Below are positions 48,501 to 59,141 of a stretch of 64,000 bases of DNA, in pieces. The stretch comes from Pontederia crassipes (taxonomy: Eukaryota; Streptophyta; Magnoliopsida; Commelinales; Pontederiaceae). The stretch lies in NCBI GenBank assembly GCA_030549335.1, contig CM060194.1, positions 18,478,171 to 18,542,170 on the forward strand, in the 5' to 3' direction. Made by a program: the position numbers and the translations under genes. Below the pieces are notes generated by a model. That model did no database searches. It saw nothing but the letters and a program-made list of their open reading frames with translations, and was not told where the DNA came from. Position 1 is the first letter of the stretch. Every line of letters begins with the position of its first letter.

Positions 48501-51500
48501 GCGGCTGTAGATCATGATGTCGTCGAGGTACACAACCACGAACCTGTCAAGGAATGGCTGTAATACCTTATTCATGAGAGTGCAGAAGGTCGCCGGGGCG
48601 TTGGTGAGGCCGAATGGCATCACGAGGAACTCGTAGGAGCCATATCTTGTGACACACGCCGTCTTTTGCACATCCTCCTCCGCAATTCGGACTTGCCAAT
48701 AGCCCGAACGAAGGTCCAACTTGGTAAACCATCTTGCGCCGCCAAGTTGGTCGAACAAATCCGCCACCAAGGGGATGGGGTACTTGTTCTTCACCGTAAG
48801 CTTGTTGAGCGCCCGGTAGTCGATGCACATCCGTAGGGAACCGTCATGCTTCTTCTGGAAGAGAACCGGGGCGCCATATGGAGATTTTGAAGGCCGAACA
48901 TATCCTGCATCCAATAGTTCGGTGAGTTGCTTATGGAGTTCTGCGAGTTCCGGAGGGGCGAGCCGATAGGGGACTCCATGCGGGGCTTTAGATCCTGGGA
49001 CCAAGTCGATGACATGGTCCACTTCACGCTTCGGAGGCAGCCGCTTTGGGAGTTCCGGGGGCATGACGTCCGCAAAATCCTCAAGGGTTTCAAGGACTTT
49101 GGGAGGTGTTGGAGTGGAGGGCCCCGGATCTTCCAAGATGGCGGTCGCCAGGAAGGTGTGCTCCTGTTTGCGCAACCCCTTCGCCACTTGCATGGCGGAG
49201 AGGGTCTTCTGTTTGAGGTCTCCGCCTGACCTCACAGGGACGTTGTACGGTCCCTTGGGATCGAAGATAACCATCGAATTGGTGAGCGGGATGACACATG
49301 CAGCAATGTGTCGCAGAAAAGAGATGCCCGCCACCACTTCGTAGTCATCCACTGGTGCCACCGTCACGTCGAAGCTTCCCGACCACTTGCCGATGCGAAC
49401 CTTCACTCCAGGAGAAATTCCTGTGGTCGAGATAGACTTCGCGTTCACTGTCTTGAACGTGGCGTTAGTCTTCTGGAGTGGCAGCTTTAGCTTCTTGGCG
49501 GCCACTTCTGACACGAACAACTCCGATGCTCCCGTGTCAATGAGGGCGTTGAAGACTTGCCCGTTCAACTCGATATCCGCATAAAGTCACGCAGCCGATG
49601 AAGGACCCTTCGAGGCGTTGATGGCGCTGAGGACGTGCATCGAGCTGAGACACGCCTCCTCCTTCTCTTTTTCCTTCTCGTCGGGGCAATACATTGCGTT
49701 GACTGTCGCCTTTTGCGGACAATCGCTCGTCCAATGAGGACCCTTGCAAATGTAGCAAGGCTTTGGCGGCTTTCCGTCCCTTTTGAATCTTCCATTGTTG
49801 GACTTCCCGTCTTGGTGTCCCTTGCCTTTGTCCTGATAGTGCGGCTTGCCTCCTTGTGACTTGGACTTCTCTCCCCCACCATTGCCCTTGCCCGAGGGCT
49901 TTGGTGGTGGAGTGCTCGCTTTGGCGTACTCCACGAGCGATTCAGCAGCGGCGACTAGCGAGCGGAGGTTGGGGCAATCTCGTCGCTCCAACTCCGTCCT
50001 AGCCCATGGCTTCAAACCCTTCACGAAGACCGCCAACAACGTGTCTTCGTCCACTTGGGAGTTCTGTAGGCGGAGCTCGGTGAACTCTTTCACGTACTCC
50101 TTCAACGTGCCCTTCTGGCAAATGTTGAACAACGCAATCTTGGCCTCCAGTCCCGACTTGGCAGGGCAGAAGTAGTTGATAAGCTGCCTCTTGAAGTCGT
50201 CCCACCTCTCAATGGGACCCACAATGCCACGCTCCACATCGTCGCAATGGCACCGCCACCATAGACTCGCCGCATCTTGCAAGTAGAAGGATGCGGTCTT
50301 CACCATCCTTACTTCGGACGTCACGTCCAAGGCCTCCATGTACCTTCGGACGTTCCACAGGAAGTCGTTGATCTCCCTTGCCGACCGCTCGCCTTTGTAG
50401 GGCCTCGGTTTTGGCACATCAATTCTCGCCTCATGCGGGGCGGGCGCCTCGGGACGCCGCCCGTCTCCATAGCGTCGCTTGAGCTCCTCCCGGAAGGTCT
50501 GGAACTCTTGCTCCATTTCGAACCGCATGTTTGAGAGACCATTGTCCAAGGTCTCCCGCATGTCCATGATTGTCGCTTCCATGGACTCGAGACGCGTATA
50601 CAACGGCGCCATCTCTTCCCGCACCGTGGCAAGATCCACGGTCCTCTCCAACTCCCGCTCGTGCGTTGCGAGTTGGTCTTGCATCTCGCCCACGTCTAAT
50701 TGGAATTGGCCGAGGCGTTGCTCGAAGGCGGACATGGTGTCCTTCGAGCGGGCGCGCCCTCGATCCTGGCGGCCCTTCTCCAGTGCAACGGGTTCATTCG
50801 TCATCTCCGAGTTCGACGTCATTTCACCTTGATCGCCGAACGCCAACTTGAGCGGTCCCAGAAACGCTGCTCTGATACCAACTTGTCACGGGGTCGTTTT
50901 TCGCTCGACCGACCCGTGCGGCGCCTAGACGTGCCCAACGTCTAGGCAAGCTCTTTTGAGCGCTTTGCGGAAGCTTGCTTATGCCACTTTTCGTATGCCA
51001 CAACTTTTGGGACGCACGGTCCCGAGCGGACGCTTCGTCGGTGGAGGCGTTTGTGAACAAACGGGCACCTCGGCGTAACGCTCGATCACTTGGGACGCTT
51101 TGGGACGCTCTTTTGTGGGTTGCCACCCCACGCTTGAGGCACGATGCTAGATTTAGGGAAGCTTGAAATCTTTGTTGAGTAAATAGGAATGATTACAACG
51201 CTTCGGGGGAGGACTAGCGGGTCTCCCCTACTATACCACCGTTTCGGGTGGTAGAATTGCGACGTGTGATGTGGAGGACCATCTCCGGGGGTGCACTTTT
51301 TAGGAGTGCAAATTACAAAACTGCCACCATCACACTTAGAAAATAAACTAAGTACAAAAGTGAGTTGAAAAGGAAAATACATCATAAGATAACTCGACGT
51401 GCCCCGGGGAGAAGCCCCCGGGACATACGCGCGCCTCCCCTGCCAGTCTACTTTCCTTTCTTTTTCCCTGAAACATTACTGCAAAGCTTGTCTTGCAATG

Positions 51501-54500
51501 GCTCACGTCAACTTCTTGGTTCTGTAACTTTATTTGTGCTCCCAGTCTGGAATTTGCTGTCAGCAAAAGGTTGAGGAAGAAGACATGAATGTTGCTGAAC
51601 CAGCAAGATACCAGCTCAATCGAAGGGACGCTCTCAAATGCTTCGGAGCTGTTATTGTCATGGTATGCAACCTATGCAACAACAACAACAACAACAAAGC
51701 CTTATCCCACTAAGTGGGGTCGGCTACATGGATCATACGACGTCATTCCGCTCTATTAGTAACCAAACCTTTCGGTATATTATTCACCAATAGATCTTGC
51801 TCTATTAGTTCGTCAAGTGTCCGCCTTGGCCTCCCTCTCCCTCTTTTAATCGGACTCCAGATTATTTGATCTACTCTTCTTACTGGCGCATCTAATGGTC
51901 TTCTCTGAACATGACCAAATCATCTCAAACGATTCTCTACCATTTTCTCACTAATAGGAGCCACTCCGACTCGTTCACGTATATGGTCATTCCTAATCTT
52001 ATCTAATCTTGTATGACCACACATCCATCTCAACATCCTCATTTCGGTTACCCCCACTTTACGTTCATGTTGTCCCTTCATAGCCTAACATTCACTACCA
52101 TATAACACTGCTGGCCTTATAGCAGTACGATAGAATTTTCCTTTAACTTTATTGGGTACTTTTCTATCACAAAGAACTCCAGTGGCTTTCCTCCACTTAC
52201 ACCAACCAGCTTGAATTCTATGATTAACATCGTCATCAATCTCACCATCTTGTCTTACAATTGATCCTAAATATTTAAACTTTGTCACTTGAGGAATTAT
52301 ATCCTCCCCTAACCTAACTTTCAAATCGTCTCTAAGTTGTTTATTTGTGAAATTGCTATGCATATATTCTGTTTTATTCCTACTTAAACGAAAACCCTTT
52401 GACTCCAACGTATTTCTCCATATTTCTAATTTTGTATTAATCTCTTCTCTTGAATCCGCTAAAAGTATTATATCATCCACAAATAGCATGCACTTAGGTA
52501 CCTCATCTGTGATACTCTCGGTTATAGCATCGATAACTAAGTTAAATAGATACGGGCTTAAAGCTGATCCTTGATGTAGGCCAATTCCTATAGGAAATTC
52601 ATTTGTCTCACCTCCGGGTGTCCTAACCCTAGTCAATGCCCCATCGTACATATCTTGTATTACCTTAATGTAGGCAACATTCACCCTCTTCTTTTGCAAG
52701 GCTTTCCAAAGTACATCCCTTGGTACCCGATCATACGCCTTCTCTAAGTCAATGAAAGCCATATGTAAGTCTCTTCTTCTACTTCGATACTTCTCCATCA
52801 TCCCCCTTAGTAAATAAATCGCCTCTGTAGTGGATCTTCCTGGCATGAACCCAAATTGTCTCTCAGAAATACTAGTCTCCATTCTCAATCTATGCTCAAT
52901 CACTTTTTCCCATAATTTCATAGTGCGACTCATAAGTTTAATCCCTCTATAATTTGCACAATTCTGAATATCCCCTTTATTTTTGTAAATAGGAACTAAT
53001 GTACTTAATCTCCAATCATCAGGCATCTTTTTCGACCGTAAAATCTCATTAAATAGTTTACATAACCACAACACACCTTTTTCTCCTAAACATTTCCAAA
53101 CTTCAATCGGTATACCATCCGGTCCAACGGCTTTATCATTCTCCATTTTCTTAAGAGCTTCGCTAACCTCCGAGACTCTAATTCTACGATAAAATGACCT
53201 ATTAAGCTCACATTCGCTAACTGTCAAGTCCTCCAAATCACAACGTGAACCTTCACATCCATAATTAAATAGCTTATAGAAATACTCTTCCCATCTGTTC
53301 TTAATATCTCCTTCAGTAACTAAAACCTTGCCAACTTCATTTTTTATGCATCTTACTTGATCCAAATCTCTCGACTCCTTCTCTTTGTTCCTTGCAATCT
53401 TGTAAATCTTTTGTTCACCCGCCTTTGTCCCTAACTCCTTATAAAACCCCTCATATGCTTTAGCACGAGCATCACTAACAGCCTTCTTAGCCTCCCTTTT
53501 CGCCAAACGATACTTTTCCCAATTGTCAGAACTATTGTCCAAGTGTATCGCCTTGAAACAATTCTTCTTATTACGCACCTTTTCTTGGACCTCCTCATTC
53601 CACCACCAAGTCTCCTTATCTCGTGGTCCAAAACCTTTTGATTCTCCTAAAATGGCTTTAGCAACCATTTCAACCTTTTTTGCCACATTCTTCCACATGA
53701 TACTAGCATCTCCTTCTAACTCCCACACACTTTTCTCTAATAACTTACTTCTAAAAGTCTCTCGCTTCTCCCCCTTTAACTGCCACCACTTGATCTTTCG
53801 ATAAAAAACTGTTCGGGATTTTGGTTTTATACATTTTATTTGCATATCAAGAACTAACAATCTATGTTGTGTAGTCACCCCATGCCCAGGAATTACTTTG
53901 CAATTAGTGCAACGTCTTTTATCAGTATTTTTTATCAAGAAAAAATCGATTTGAGATCTATGAGTTCCACTTTTGTATGTGATTAAATGTTCCTCTCTCT
54001 TCCTAAAACAAGTGTTGATAATCTTAAGGTCGTATGCTAAAGAAAAATCAATAATAGTTTGTCCTTCCTCATTCAACTCCCCAAAACCAAAACCACCATG
54101 AACCTTTGCATGTGGTCCTGCCTCTTTACCAACATGTCCATTAAGGTCTCCCCCAATATAAACTTTCTCAGTTGTTGATATACTTTCAATCAAACCCTCC
54201 ATATCTGCCCAAAACTTCTCCTTGAGATGTGATTCTGCTCCTACTTGGGGTGCATATGCACTAATAATGTTCATAGTCTCCTTTCCAACAATTACTTTCA
54301 CGGATATGATTCGATCCTCAATCCTTTTAACTTCCACAACATTCTTCCTCCATTCTGCATCCGCGATAATACCAACACCATTCCTTCCATTTACCTTACC
54401 TGTGTACCAAAGTTTGGAACCATTTAACCTAATATCTTTACTTCCCTCTCCTACCCATCTAGTTTCTTGCAAGCATAAGATACTAATCTTACGCTGGTCC

Positions 54501-57500
54501 ATTACTTGTGCCACCTCGAGGCGCTTCCCATTCAACGTCTCAATGTTCCAAGAACCTAATCTGACCTTAGTCTCATGAACTAGCTTCTTTAACCGCCTCC
54601 GTCCATTAGAGTGCGGTAGCCCTTGCTCATTTAACACTGCATTCAGGCGAGGATGCAGCGGCTCTTGCTCTCTTATCACTGTACCCGAGCTGTACAGCGC
54701 GTTACTTACGGGTAACGACCTAGCATTAACACAATATATTCGTTGATCCATGTTCATAAGATTCGACATGATTTTATGTTGGCTGTCGGGGCCTAACACA
54801 ACCCTCCTCCTTTATCCGGGCTTGGGACCGGCTATAAAATATAGGCGGAGTTTGTACCAAATCTATGCAATTTGTACCAAATCTATGCAATTTGTATGCA
54901 ACCTATGCAATTTGTACCAAATCTAATCAAACACGGTGTCCTATTTTTTTTTCTTAGGATCTCAGTTCACTTTGTTTAGTGCTTTAGTTAGTACTCATAA
55001 TTTCCTGCAAACAGTACAAGTCATTGTGCTATTACTACTGTTCCTTTGCGCCTTCTGACAGTAATTAACCAGAAATGGATGGTGAATGCATGCCAATACT
55101 GATTCCTGCCAGTTCTCGTTACCTTCCTAGGGAACGATTGCAGGCTCGGGCTCATGCACAGGGTTGGCCAACGCTGCTGATCTTATTCAGCGCAGGCAAC
55201 GATCTGAGTTCCAATGTATGTATGTTTTCAGCTGCCAGTGATTTCAGCTTTGTCATCTCTGACCTTATCATAATTGTTTTTTCATTCATCAGTGTCTTTT
55301 TAATCTGTCATGCAGCAAGCATTAAGGACACACTCTACACAGCTATTAAGGTAAACACTGGAGCAAATTGCATGAATTGTTGGACTCCCAATGTCCAGAA
55401 AGTAATTAATACCAAAATGTGACATCTTCTGATTAAACTTGTTGTACACATTTCACCAATTTAAGGGACATCCAGATCTCGTTCCGTCCATAATGACCCT
55501 GGCACTCAATGACATCATGACATACGACAAGGTTAGCTCATCATCAATCATTGCTCCATGGATATAACTTGCTGTTTGTGCCAAGAGCTGGCATCTGATA
55601 TGTAAAACGACTAACTTTTGCTCATGTTAAGTCTATAGGCTACAAAATCTGGGGGCCCCAATGGATCAATCCGCCTGAGGTATTTATGTTAATCTTTAAC
55701 CACACGTAAATTTGATGATCTTGTTTACCAAACTTTCATTTTTGTTTGTCAACAAACGTAGTCCTGAAATAGGAAGACCTGAAAACAGCAGCCTGGCTGC
55801 TGCATTAGATCTCCTAGTGGAAGCAAAGAAGGAAATAGATTCCAACTCCAGAGGAGGACCAATTTCATTTGCAGACCTCATCCAGCTTGCTGGTCAGTAA
55901 CCAAATACTTGTGCCACTGAGATATATGACCAAGTTTAACTGTAAACGAAACAACAAAGTCGAACTCCAACCAAAGCTACCAATGATACAAAAAAAGTGG
56001 TTCAAAGCAGTTTATGCCTTTTTATGTTGATGTGCTTTAAATTATGATAAAAAAAGTTGAAAGGAAAAATAAGAATATGTGGTGACAATGGAAGGCTTGG
56101 GCCATTTGGCCCAAGTCCATAGTCTACCATCGATTCATGTGAGGGTGTGGCAGGGATGTCTGAACCTTTATATATCAGAGTTATGAGTTATTATCATGTA
56201 CTCTCTTTTACTTACCTCATGGTGAAAAATCATTTTGACAGTGGTGACTTTTGTCTTCTTCACACAATAATTATCACGTTAAATCATTATGCTAATCTTT
56301 TTTCTTACTTATCTACTTCGTTATTTTATTTATTAGTCGATTCTTGACACTTTGTTTCCAATGCTTTAATTGTCCACCATGCTCAAGCTTACATAGGATT
56401 TTAGTTAAAAATATTTGTTTTGCGTCTGAAAGAACAAATTTAAGGCATCTGACTTGTATACATGACAGCCCAATCAGCAGTGAAGAAAACCTTTCTTGAT
56501 TCTGCAATACAGAAATGTGGTGGCAACGAAGAAAAGGGAAGATTGCTGTATACTGCATATGGTTCAAATGGGCAGGTGAGCTCTGCTACAACATTGGACT
56601 AAATTAGTTCACCAATGTTCTGTTGCATTCGCATACATTTGAGATGTGCGTGCTCGTTTTCAATCTATAGAGTTCAAGTTCATGATGACAATAAAAGCTT
56701 AAACTGTGAAAATAAAAGGGTTCACCATTGTTTACTGGCTTACAACAATGTATCTGGTTACTTCCTGTCCATGAACAACTTATTCTTGTTTCATATCGTC
56801 ATGTAGAACTTTACTATAAGATATTCTTTAGAGAGGATGATCCACCGGCCTAAATCCTGAAATTATTCTATTATGAACTGTTCAGGTGTTTATGGTAATA
56901 TAAAGCTACTAGTATCTGTTTTTTTTTTTTGAGGAATAATAAAAAGGTCCACTTAGAGTTGAATTTCTAACTATATATCTGAATAATTGAACTACATATT
57001 TCATTAACATGTCTTCTCCTCTCTTTATGATTTAAAGTGGGGGTTATTTGACAAACAATTTGGAAGAAGTGACACACAAGATCCTGATCCAGCAGGAAGG
57101 GTTCCCCAGTGGGATAAAGCTTCTGTTCAGGAAATGAAAGCAAAGTTTTCCGCCATCGGATTCGGTCCACGCCAGGTATATATCATATGTAATGGTGGTT
57201 AGCTCATGCACACATATATTATGTCATATTCCTTATACTACATGTGAACAAACATTTCATTTGTCAAACTAATATGCTGCAGCTAGCAGTGATGTCTGCA
57301 TTCTTGGGTCCTGATCAATTAGCAACAGAGGCTATGTTAGCATCAGATCCAGAAGTTCGACCATGGGTCGAAAAGTATCAACGTAGCCGGGAGACTGTTT
57401 CTCAGACTGATTATGAGGTAAGAACTTATACATGCACTCCATAACATATATTATCTATCTAAATTAAAGAATTACTCAATAACATTTCTACTGCTTTAGT

Positions 57501-57697
57501 TCATATCTCCAGTGACTGTAAATCTTATTACTTGCCCATAGTCTCATCTCTTTGCTTAATGCTCTCTTCTGCATGATGTGCACCAGGTCGATCTGATAAC
57601 AACCCTCACAAAGATGAGCTCGCTTGGTCAGAAGATAAATTATGAAGCTTATTCATATCCAGTCAGAAAAATCGAATTCAGCAAATTGAAACTTTAA
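45594..57697 (+). CDS. TL29: Thylakoid lumenal 29 kDa protein TL29 (APX4), 11 exons
   Basis: Exons 45594-45704, 51564-51662, 55131-55215, 55316-55350, 55466-55531, 55639-55679, 55762-55892, 56469-56575, 57038-57175, 57283-57417 and 57587-57697. Every junction has GT and AG and every phase fits, giving 352 aa. TL29 is an ascorbate-peroxidase-related protein of the thylakoid lumen, reported to lack heme binding and peroxidase activity. It starts [15 protein letters not shown] (transit peptide). A twin-arginine lumen signal follows (NRRDALK, RR at about 57-58), then the peroxidase-like fold ([51 protein letters not shown]) and the family's C-terminus. Introns 1 and 2 hold a Ty3/gypsy element and an RTE LINE, both antisense; the predicted donor and acceptor sites remain. 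Whether it is still correctly spliced cannot be told from sequence. Confidence 0.93.
45710..46251 (-). repeat. 3' LTR of the gypsy element
   Basis: 542 bp, matching 50884-51425 at a constant 5174-bp offset with no difference noticed. Its outer edge is 5 bp from the predicted TL29 exon 1 donor at 45705. Confidence 0.93.
46263..49586 (-). CDS. Gypsy pol: protease, RT, RNase H, integrase, chromodomain
   Basis: One open frame of about 1,107 codons after the gag stop. Order along the protein: protease [13 protein letters not shown] (near the start), reverse transcriptase with [13 protein letters not shown] and [11 protein letters not shown], RNase [15 protein letters not shown], zinc-binding H-H-C-C with CLVCQQDK, integrase with [18 protein letters not shown] and [14 protein letters not shown], the GPF/Y-type [12 protein letters not shown], and a C-terminal chromodomain with [17 protein letters not shown]. 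This order (integrase last, chromodomain) defines a chromovirus. The frame has no ATG at its start. It is in phase with gag, separated only by TGA at 49589-49587, so Pol is probably made by read-through. Stop TGA at 46265-46263 is next to the polypurine tract. All catalytic motifs are intact. Clade not assigned; Galadriel-like is possible. Confidence 0.93.
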   Translation of the reverse strand, partial: LYADIELNGQVFNALIDTGASELFVSEVAAKKLKLPLQKTNATFKTVNAKSISTTGISPGVKVRIGKWSGSFDVTVAPVDDYEVVAGISFLRHIAACVIPLTNSMVIFDPKGPYNVPVRSGGDLKQKTLSAMQVAKGLRKQEHTFLATAILEDPGPSTPTPPKVLETLEDFADVMPPELPKRLPPKREVDHVIDLVPGSKAPHGVPYRLAPPELAELHKQLTELLDAGYVRPSKSPYGAPVLFQKKHDGSLRMCIDYRALNKLTVKNKYPIPLVADLFDQLGGARWFTKLDLRSGYWQVRIAEEDVQKTACVTRYGSYEFLVMPFGLTNAPATFCTLMNKVLQPFLDRFVVVYLDDIMIYSRTLEEHIEHIRQVFEVLRQNELYVKREKCAFAQPEVHFLGHVVGSGKLKMDGAKIRAIVEWEPPKRVPDMRSFLGLTNYYRRFVKGYSHVTTPLTNLLRKNVKWEWTPTCQEAFDTLKRAMTEEPVLILPDHTKSYEVQTDASDYAIGGVLMQEGHPVAFESRKLNDTERRYAVQEKEMTAVIHCLRTWRHYLLGSRFHIKTDNVATSYFETQKKLSPKQARWQDFMAEFDYVLEYKPGKTNVVADALSRRAELAAMSSSQADLVERIKKGLESDPTAKNLFEQAKEGKTRRFWVEDGLIFTKERRMYVPLFDNLRRTIMQECHDSKWAGHPGIRRTLALIEGNYFWPRMEDDIEAFVKTCLVCQQDKNLNQAPGGLLEPLPIPERPWKDVSMDFITGLPKSEGAGTIMVVVDRFSKYAIFAAGSASCPATEAAELFMKHVVKYWGLPQSIVSDRDGRFVGNFWKELFKMMGSNLHFSTSLHPQTDGQTERVNCILEIYLRHYVSANQKDWAKLLDIAQFSYNLQRSESTNRSPFEIVTGQQPLTPQAVATSYGGKVPAAHRMAREWHEQNDMARACLHKASKRMKKWADTARRDVNFEVGDLVLVKLVQHLRLSGKNLHKGLVRRYEGPFKILKKVGKVAYKLELPPQMQQHPVFHVSLLKPFVEDTEDPGRGVSDRAPPAIRQQFTDQVEEVLAVRTKNRKKEYLVRWSGRPDADTSWETAEDLWQFKQKIEEFQATAPGTSLT
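49587..50822 (-). CDS. Gypsy gag (capsid/nucleocapsid)
   Basis: ATG at 50822 ([17 protein letters not shown]), 411 aa; an upstream TTG is less likely as the start. It has a coiled-coil-like N-terminal region (about 30-110), the retrotransposon gag capsid region with [26 protein letters not shown] and [10 protein letters not shown] (about 150-230), then a basic, Gly/Lys-rich linker. The single zinc knuckle [13 protein letters not shown] has spacing CX2CX3HX4C, one residue shorter than the usual CX2CX4HX4C. It ends ...SSAA then TGA at 49589-49587. Gag packages the element RNA in the cytoplasm. Confidence 0.92.
   Translation of the reverse strand: MTSNSEMTNEPVALEKGRQDRGRARSKDTMSAFEQRLGQFQLDVGEMQDQLATHERELERTVDLATVREEMAPLYTRLESMEATIMDMRETLDNGLSNMRFEMEQEFQTFREELKRRYGDGRRPEAPAPHEARIDVPKPRPYKGERSAREINDFLWNVRRYMEALDVTSEVRMVKTASFYLQDAASLWWRCHCDDVERGIVGPIERWDDFKRQLINYFCPAKSGLEAKIALFNICQKGTLKEYVKEFTELRLQNSQVDEDTLLAVFVKGLKPWARTELERRDCPNLRSLVAAAESLVEYAKASTPPPKPSGKGNGGGEKSKSQGGKPHYQDKGKGHQDGKSNNGRFKRDGKPPKPCYICKGPHWTSDCPQKATVNAMYCPDEKEKEKEEACLSSMHVLSAINASKGPSSAA
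50869..50880 (-). other. Primer binding site of the gypsy element
   Basis: On the minus strand TGGTATCAGAGC, complementary to the 3' end of initiator methionine tRNA. It is separated from the 5' LTR by AGT. Confidence 0.93.
50884..51425 (-). repeat. 5' LTR of the gypsy element
   Basis: 542 bp. It would contain the element promoter, directed away from TL29 sense. Immediately downstream on the plus strand is TL29 intron 1, followed by the acceptor gctgtcag before exon 2 (51564). Confidence 0.93.
51680..54850 (-). mobile_element. RTE-clade LINE in TL29 intron 2
   Basis: A 3.2-kb non-LTR element transcribed on the minus strand. Its 3' end, on the left, has the typical RTE tail: ggataaggc followed by a TTG run. 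The flanking target duplication is 17 bp, gtatgcaacctatgcaa at 51663-51679 and again at 54894-54910. The right copy is separated from the element's 5' end by about two extra 20-bp units. The left copy begins exactly at the exon 2 / intron 2 splice donor. One long frame encodes endonuclease and reverse transcriptase. Confidence 0.9.
52085..54769 (-). pseudogene. RTE LINE ORF: AP endonuclease plus reverse transcriptase, truncated by stops
   Basis: ATG at 54769 ([18 protein letters not shown]); 894 codons up to TAG at 52087-52085. The endonuclease has [27 protein letters not shown] and [10 protein letters not shown]. The reverse transcriptase has [36 protein letters not shown] and [10 protein letters not shown]. 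Past the stop the same frame continues with [20 protein letters not shown] and [16 protein letters not shown] second stop follows at the W of a LRWFGHV-like box (TGA, near 51927). Both stops look like G-to-A changes in Trp codons, so the parent protein was probably about 1,000 aa. The enzyme core is intact but the C-terminus is cut, so activity is doubtful. Confidence 0.88.
54851..54930. repeat. Four 20-bp units at the LINE 5' junction
   Basis: Units at 54851-54870, 54871-54890, 54891-54910 and 54911-54930, each starting tttgta. Units 1 and 2 are identical (tttgtacc...tatgcaa). Unit 3 contains the right copy of the 17-bp target duplication. Unit 4 is the original downstream intron. Confidence 0.88.
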
Positions 57698-59141
57698 ATG
57701 GGCCCTTTGTGATCGCCGGCAGCTTGCAGCACATTCCATTAGAGAAGGTTTTTACATCTTGCTATAGAATTCTATCCCAAATGCTGGAAAGTTTTGAGGC
57801 ATAATGTAATGAAGCTTTTAGTGCTTCTTGGCACTAAAATAATGACAACTGTTCTCTTTTCAGCAAACTATAAGGATCAATAACAGGCTTCTACGTAAGA
57901 GCTTTTGCTGGATTTGTGCGTCAATTCAGATCTCAATCATTTTTTCATGGCCTGATCATAAGAAATTCCAATGCTCGATCTCTTTGCGTGTTATTGTTTT
58001 CTTACAAAACCACTTGTATGATTTGGCATCGTACCGTGTCAAGTGTTCTTGTGTAGCATATTGAAATGGCATTTCCAAATAACAAGTCGATCTCCCAATT
58101 ACTAATTACTGTACAACTATGCAACTGTCAGGTATTAGTTGAGCCTTTTGACCCAGCAATTTGATCGAATGGAAGTTATCTAGAATTCTTTCAACTTTGG
58201 AAAATCATAATACTCTTCACAAGTAACATTTTTACTCTTAGATTTCAGATAATTTCTCTTCAACATTATGATCTATCCAAAAATATGTCAACCGATTACG
58301 TGGACGACGGATGAATCATTCTTAAAATCTCTAACTATTGGAATTTTAGGTAATTTAGTGTGCTCCTAGTTCAGTACCATAATATTTTAAAAAATAAATA
58401 ATATTTATAATAAAAAAATAAAGCTTAAGCCAAACATGTCAAGTATTATTATAACTAAAACATAAAAGCAACATCATAATTTTAGACGAACAAAATATAA
58501 ATTGAGTTTCAATGAGGGTGTGAAGAGCACACCAAATTTTAACTATAATTTTTAGTAGTTTAAATTCAAATTGACAGCCACAATTTTATTTATGGATAAC
58601 TTGAACTATTAAGTTTAACAGCATAAATTGCATCATATGAAGCTAGAAGATCATGATATATTTATTGTCATGCTAATAATCATTCATATAATCATTAATA
58701 TAATTAAATAATGATAAGAAATAAGCACTAAGCGGAACACCTCGTTAACCTCTAAAAATGTGAAATTACTCGTTTATTAATAAAAAAGTTATAATTTATG
58801 AAAAAAATCAAATTTCAAGTGACTTTTATTGTTTTTTAGTGAATTATTTTTTTTAAATGACTTAAAGTTTGATGAACCCCTGAAAATTTCAGATTTCGAC
58901 GATTTTTTTACACCCCTGTTGCCGGTTCATCGATCAAACCGGTCCAATTCGTCGTGTCCGATCTCCAATCGTTTTTTGTTCCTCTGGCCGCGATTTGGAT
59001 TTGGCTCTGCGCAAACGGCCGAGGGCGCTCCCTTCTCAGTTCTAGCCGATAATAGTAGAGTCGACCTTGTAACCGGAGCTCTCGTCCCCGGCGCCGGCCA
59101 TCAGCGTCCAACCCGCGTCTGCCTGTTCTTCTCAACTGCCT
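57698..59141. other. Intergenic between TL29 and OTP51
   Basis: TL29 3' untranslated region, then AT-rich DNA (58200-58860), then a GC-rich rise before the OTP51 ATG. No exon recognised. The GC-rich frames at 58829-59293 and 58908-59135 overlap the OTP51 leader and do not resemble proteins. Confidence 0.5.

Larger units (their letters stand above)
45710..51425 (-). mobile_element. Complete Ty3/gypsy chromovirus in TL29 intron 1
   Basis: Two 542-bp LTRs (45710-46251 and 50884-51425), TGTCAC...GGGACA, look identical by eye. Transcribed on the minus strand, with the 5' LTR on the right. The primer site TGGTATCAGAGC (initiator Met tRNA) lies at 50880-50869, 3 nt inside the LTR. The purine tract GAGTGGGGGAGAA at 46264-46252 abuts the 3' LTR. 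Gag and pol are open. Flanking bases are GTACT and TACGC; these share TAC but are not a clean 5-bp duplication. Total 5.7 kb. Confidence 0.93.

Noticed and set aside
49569-49586. Separate start codon for pol
   Set aside because: The frame next to the gag stop has no ATG; the apparent start at 49568 is a TTG inside the continuous gag-pol phase, so read-through is the better model.
46191-51574. Many plus-strand frames across the gypsy element
   Set aside because: They are shadows of gag and pol on the minus strand; their composition follows the codon pattern of the true frame.
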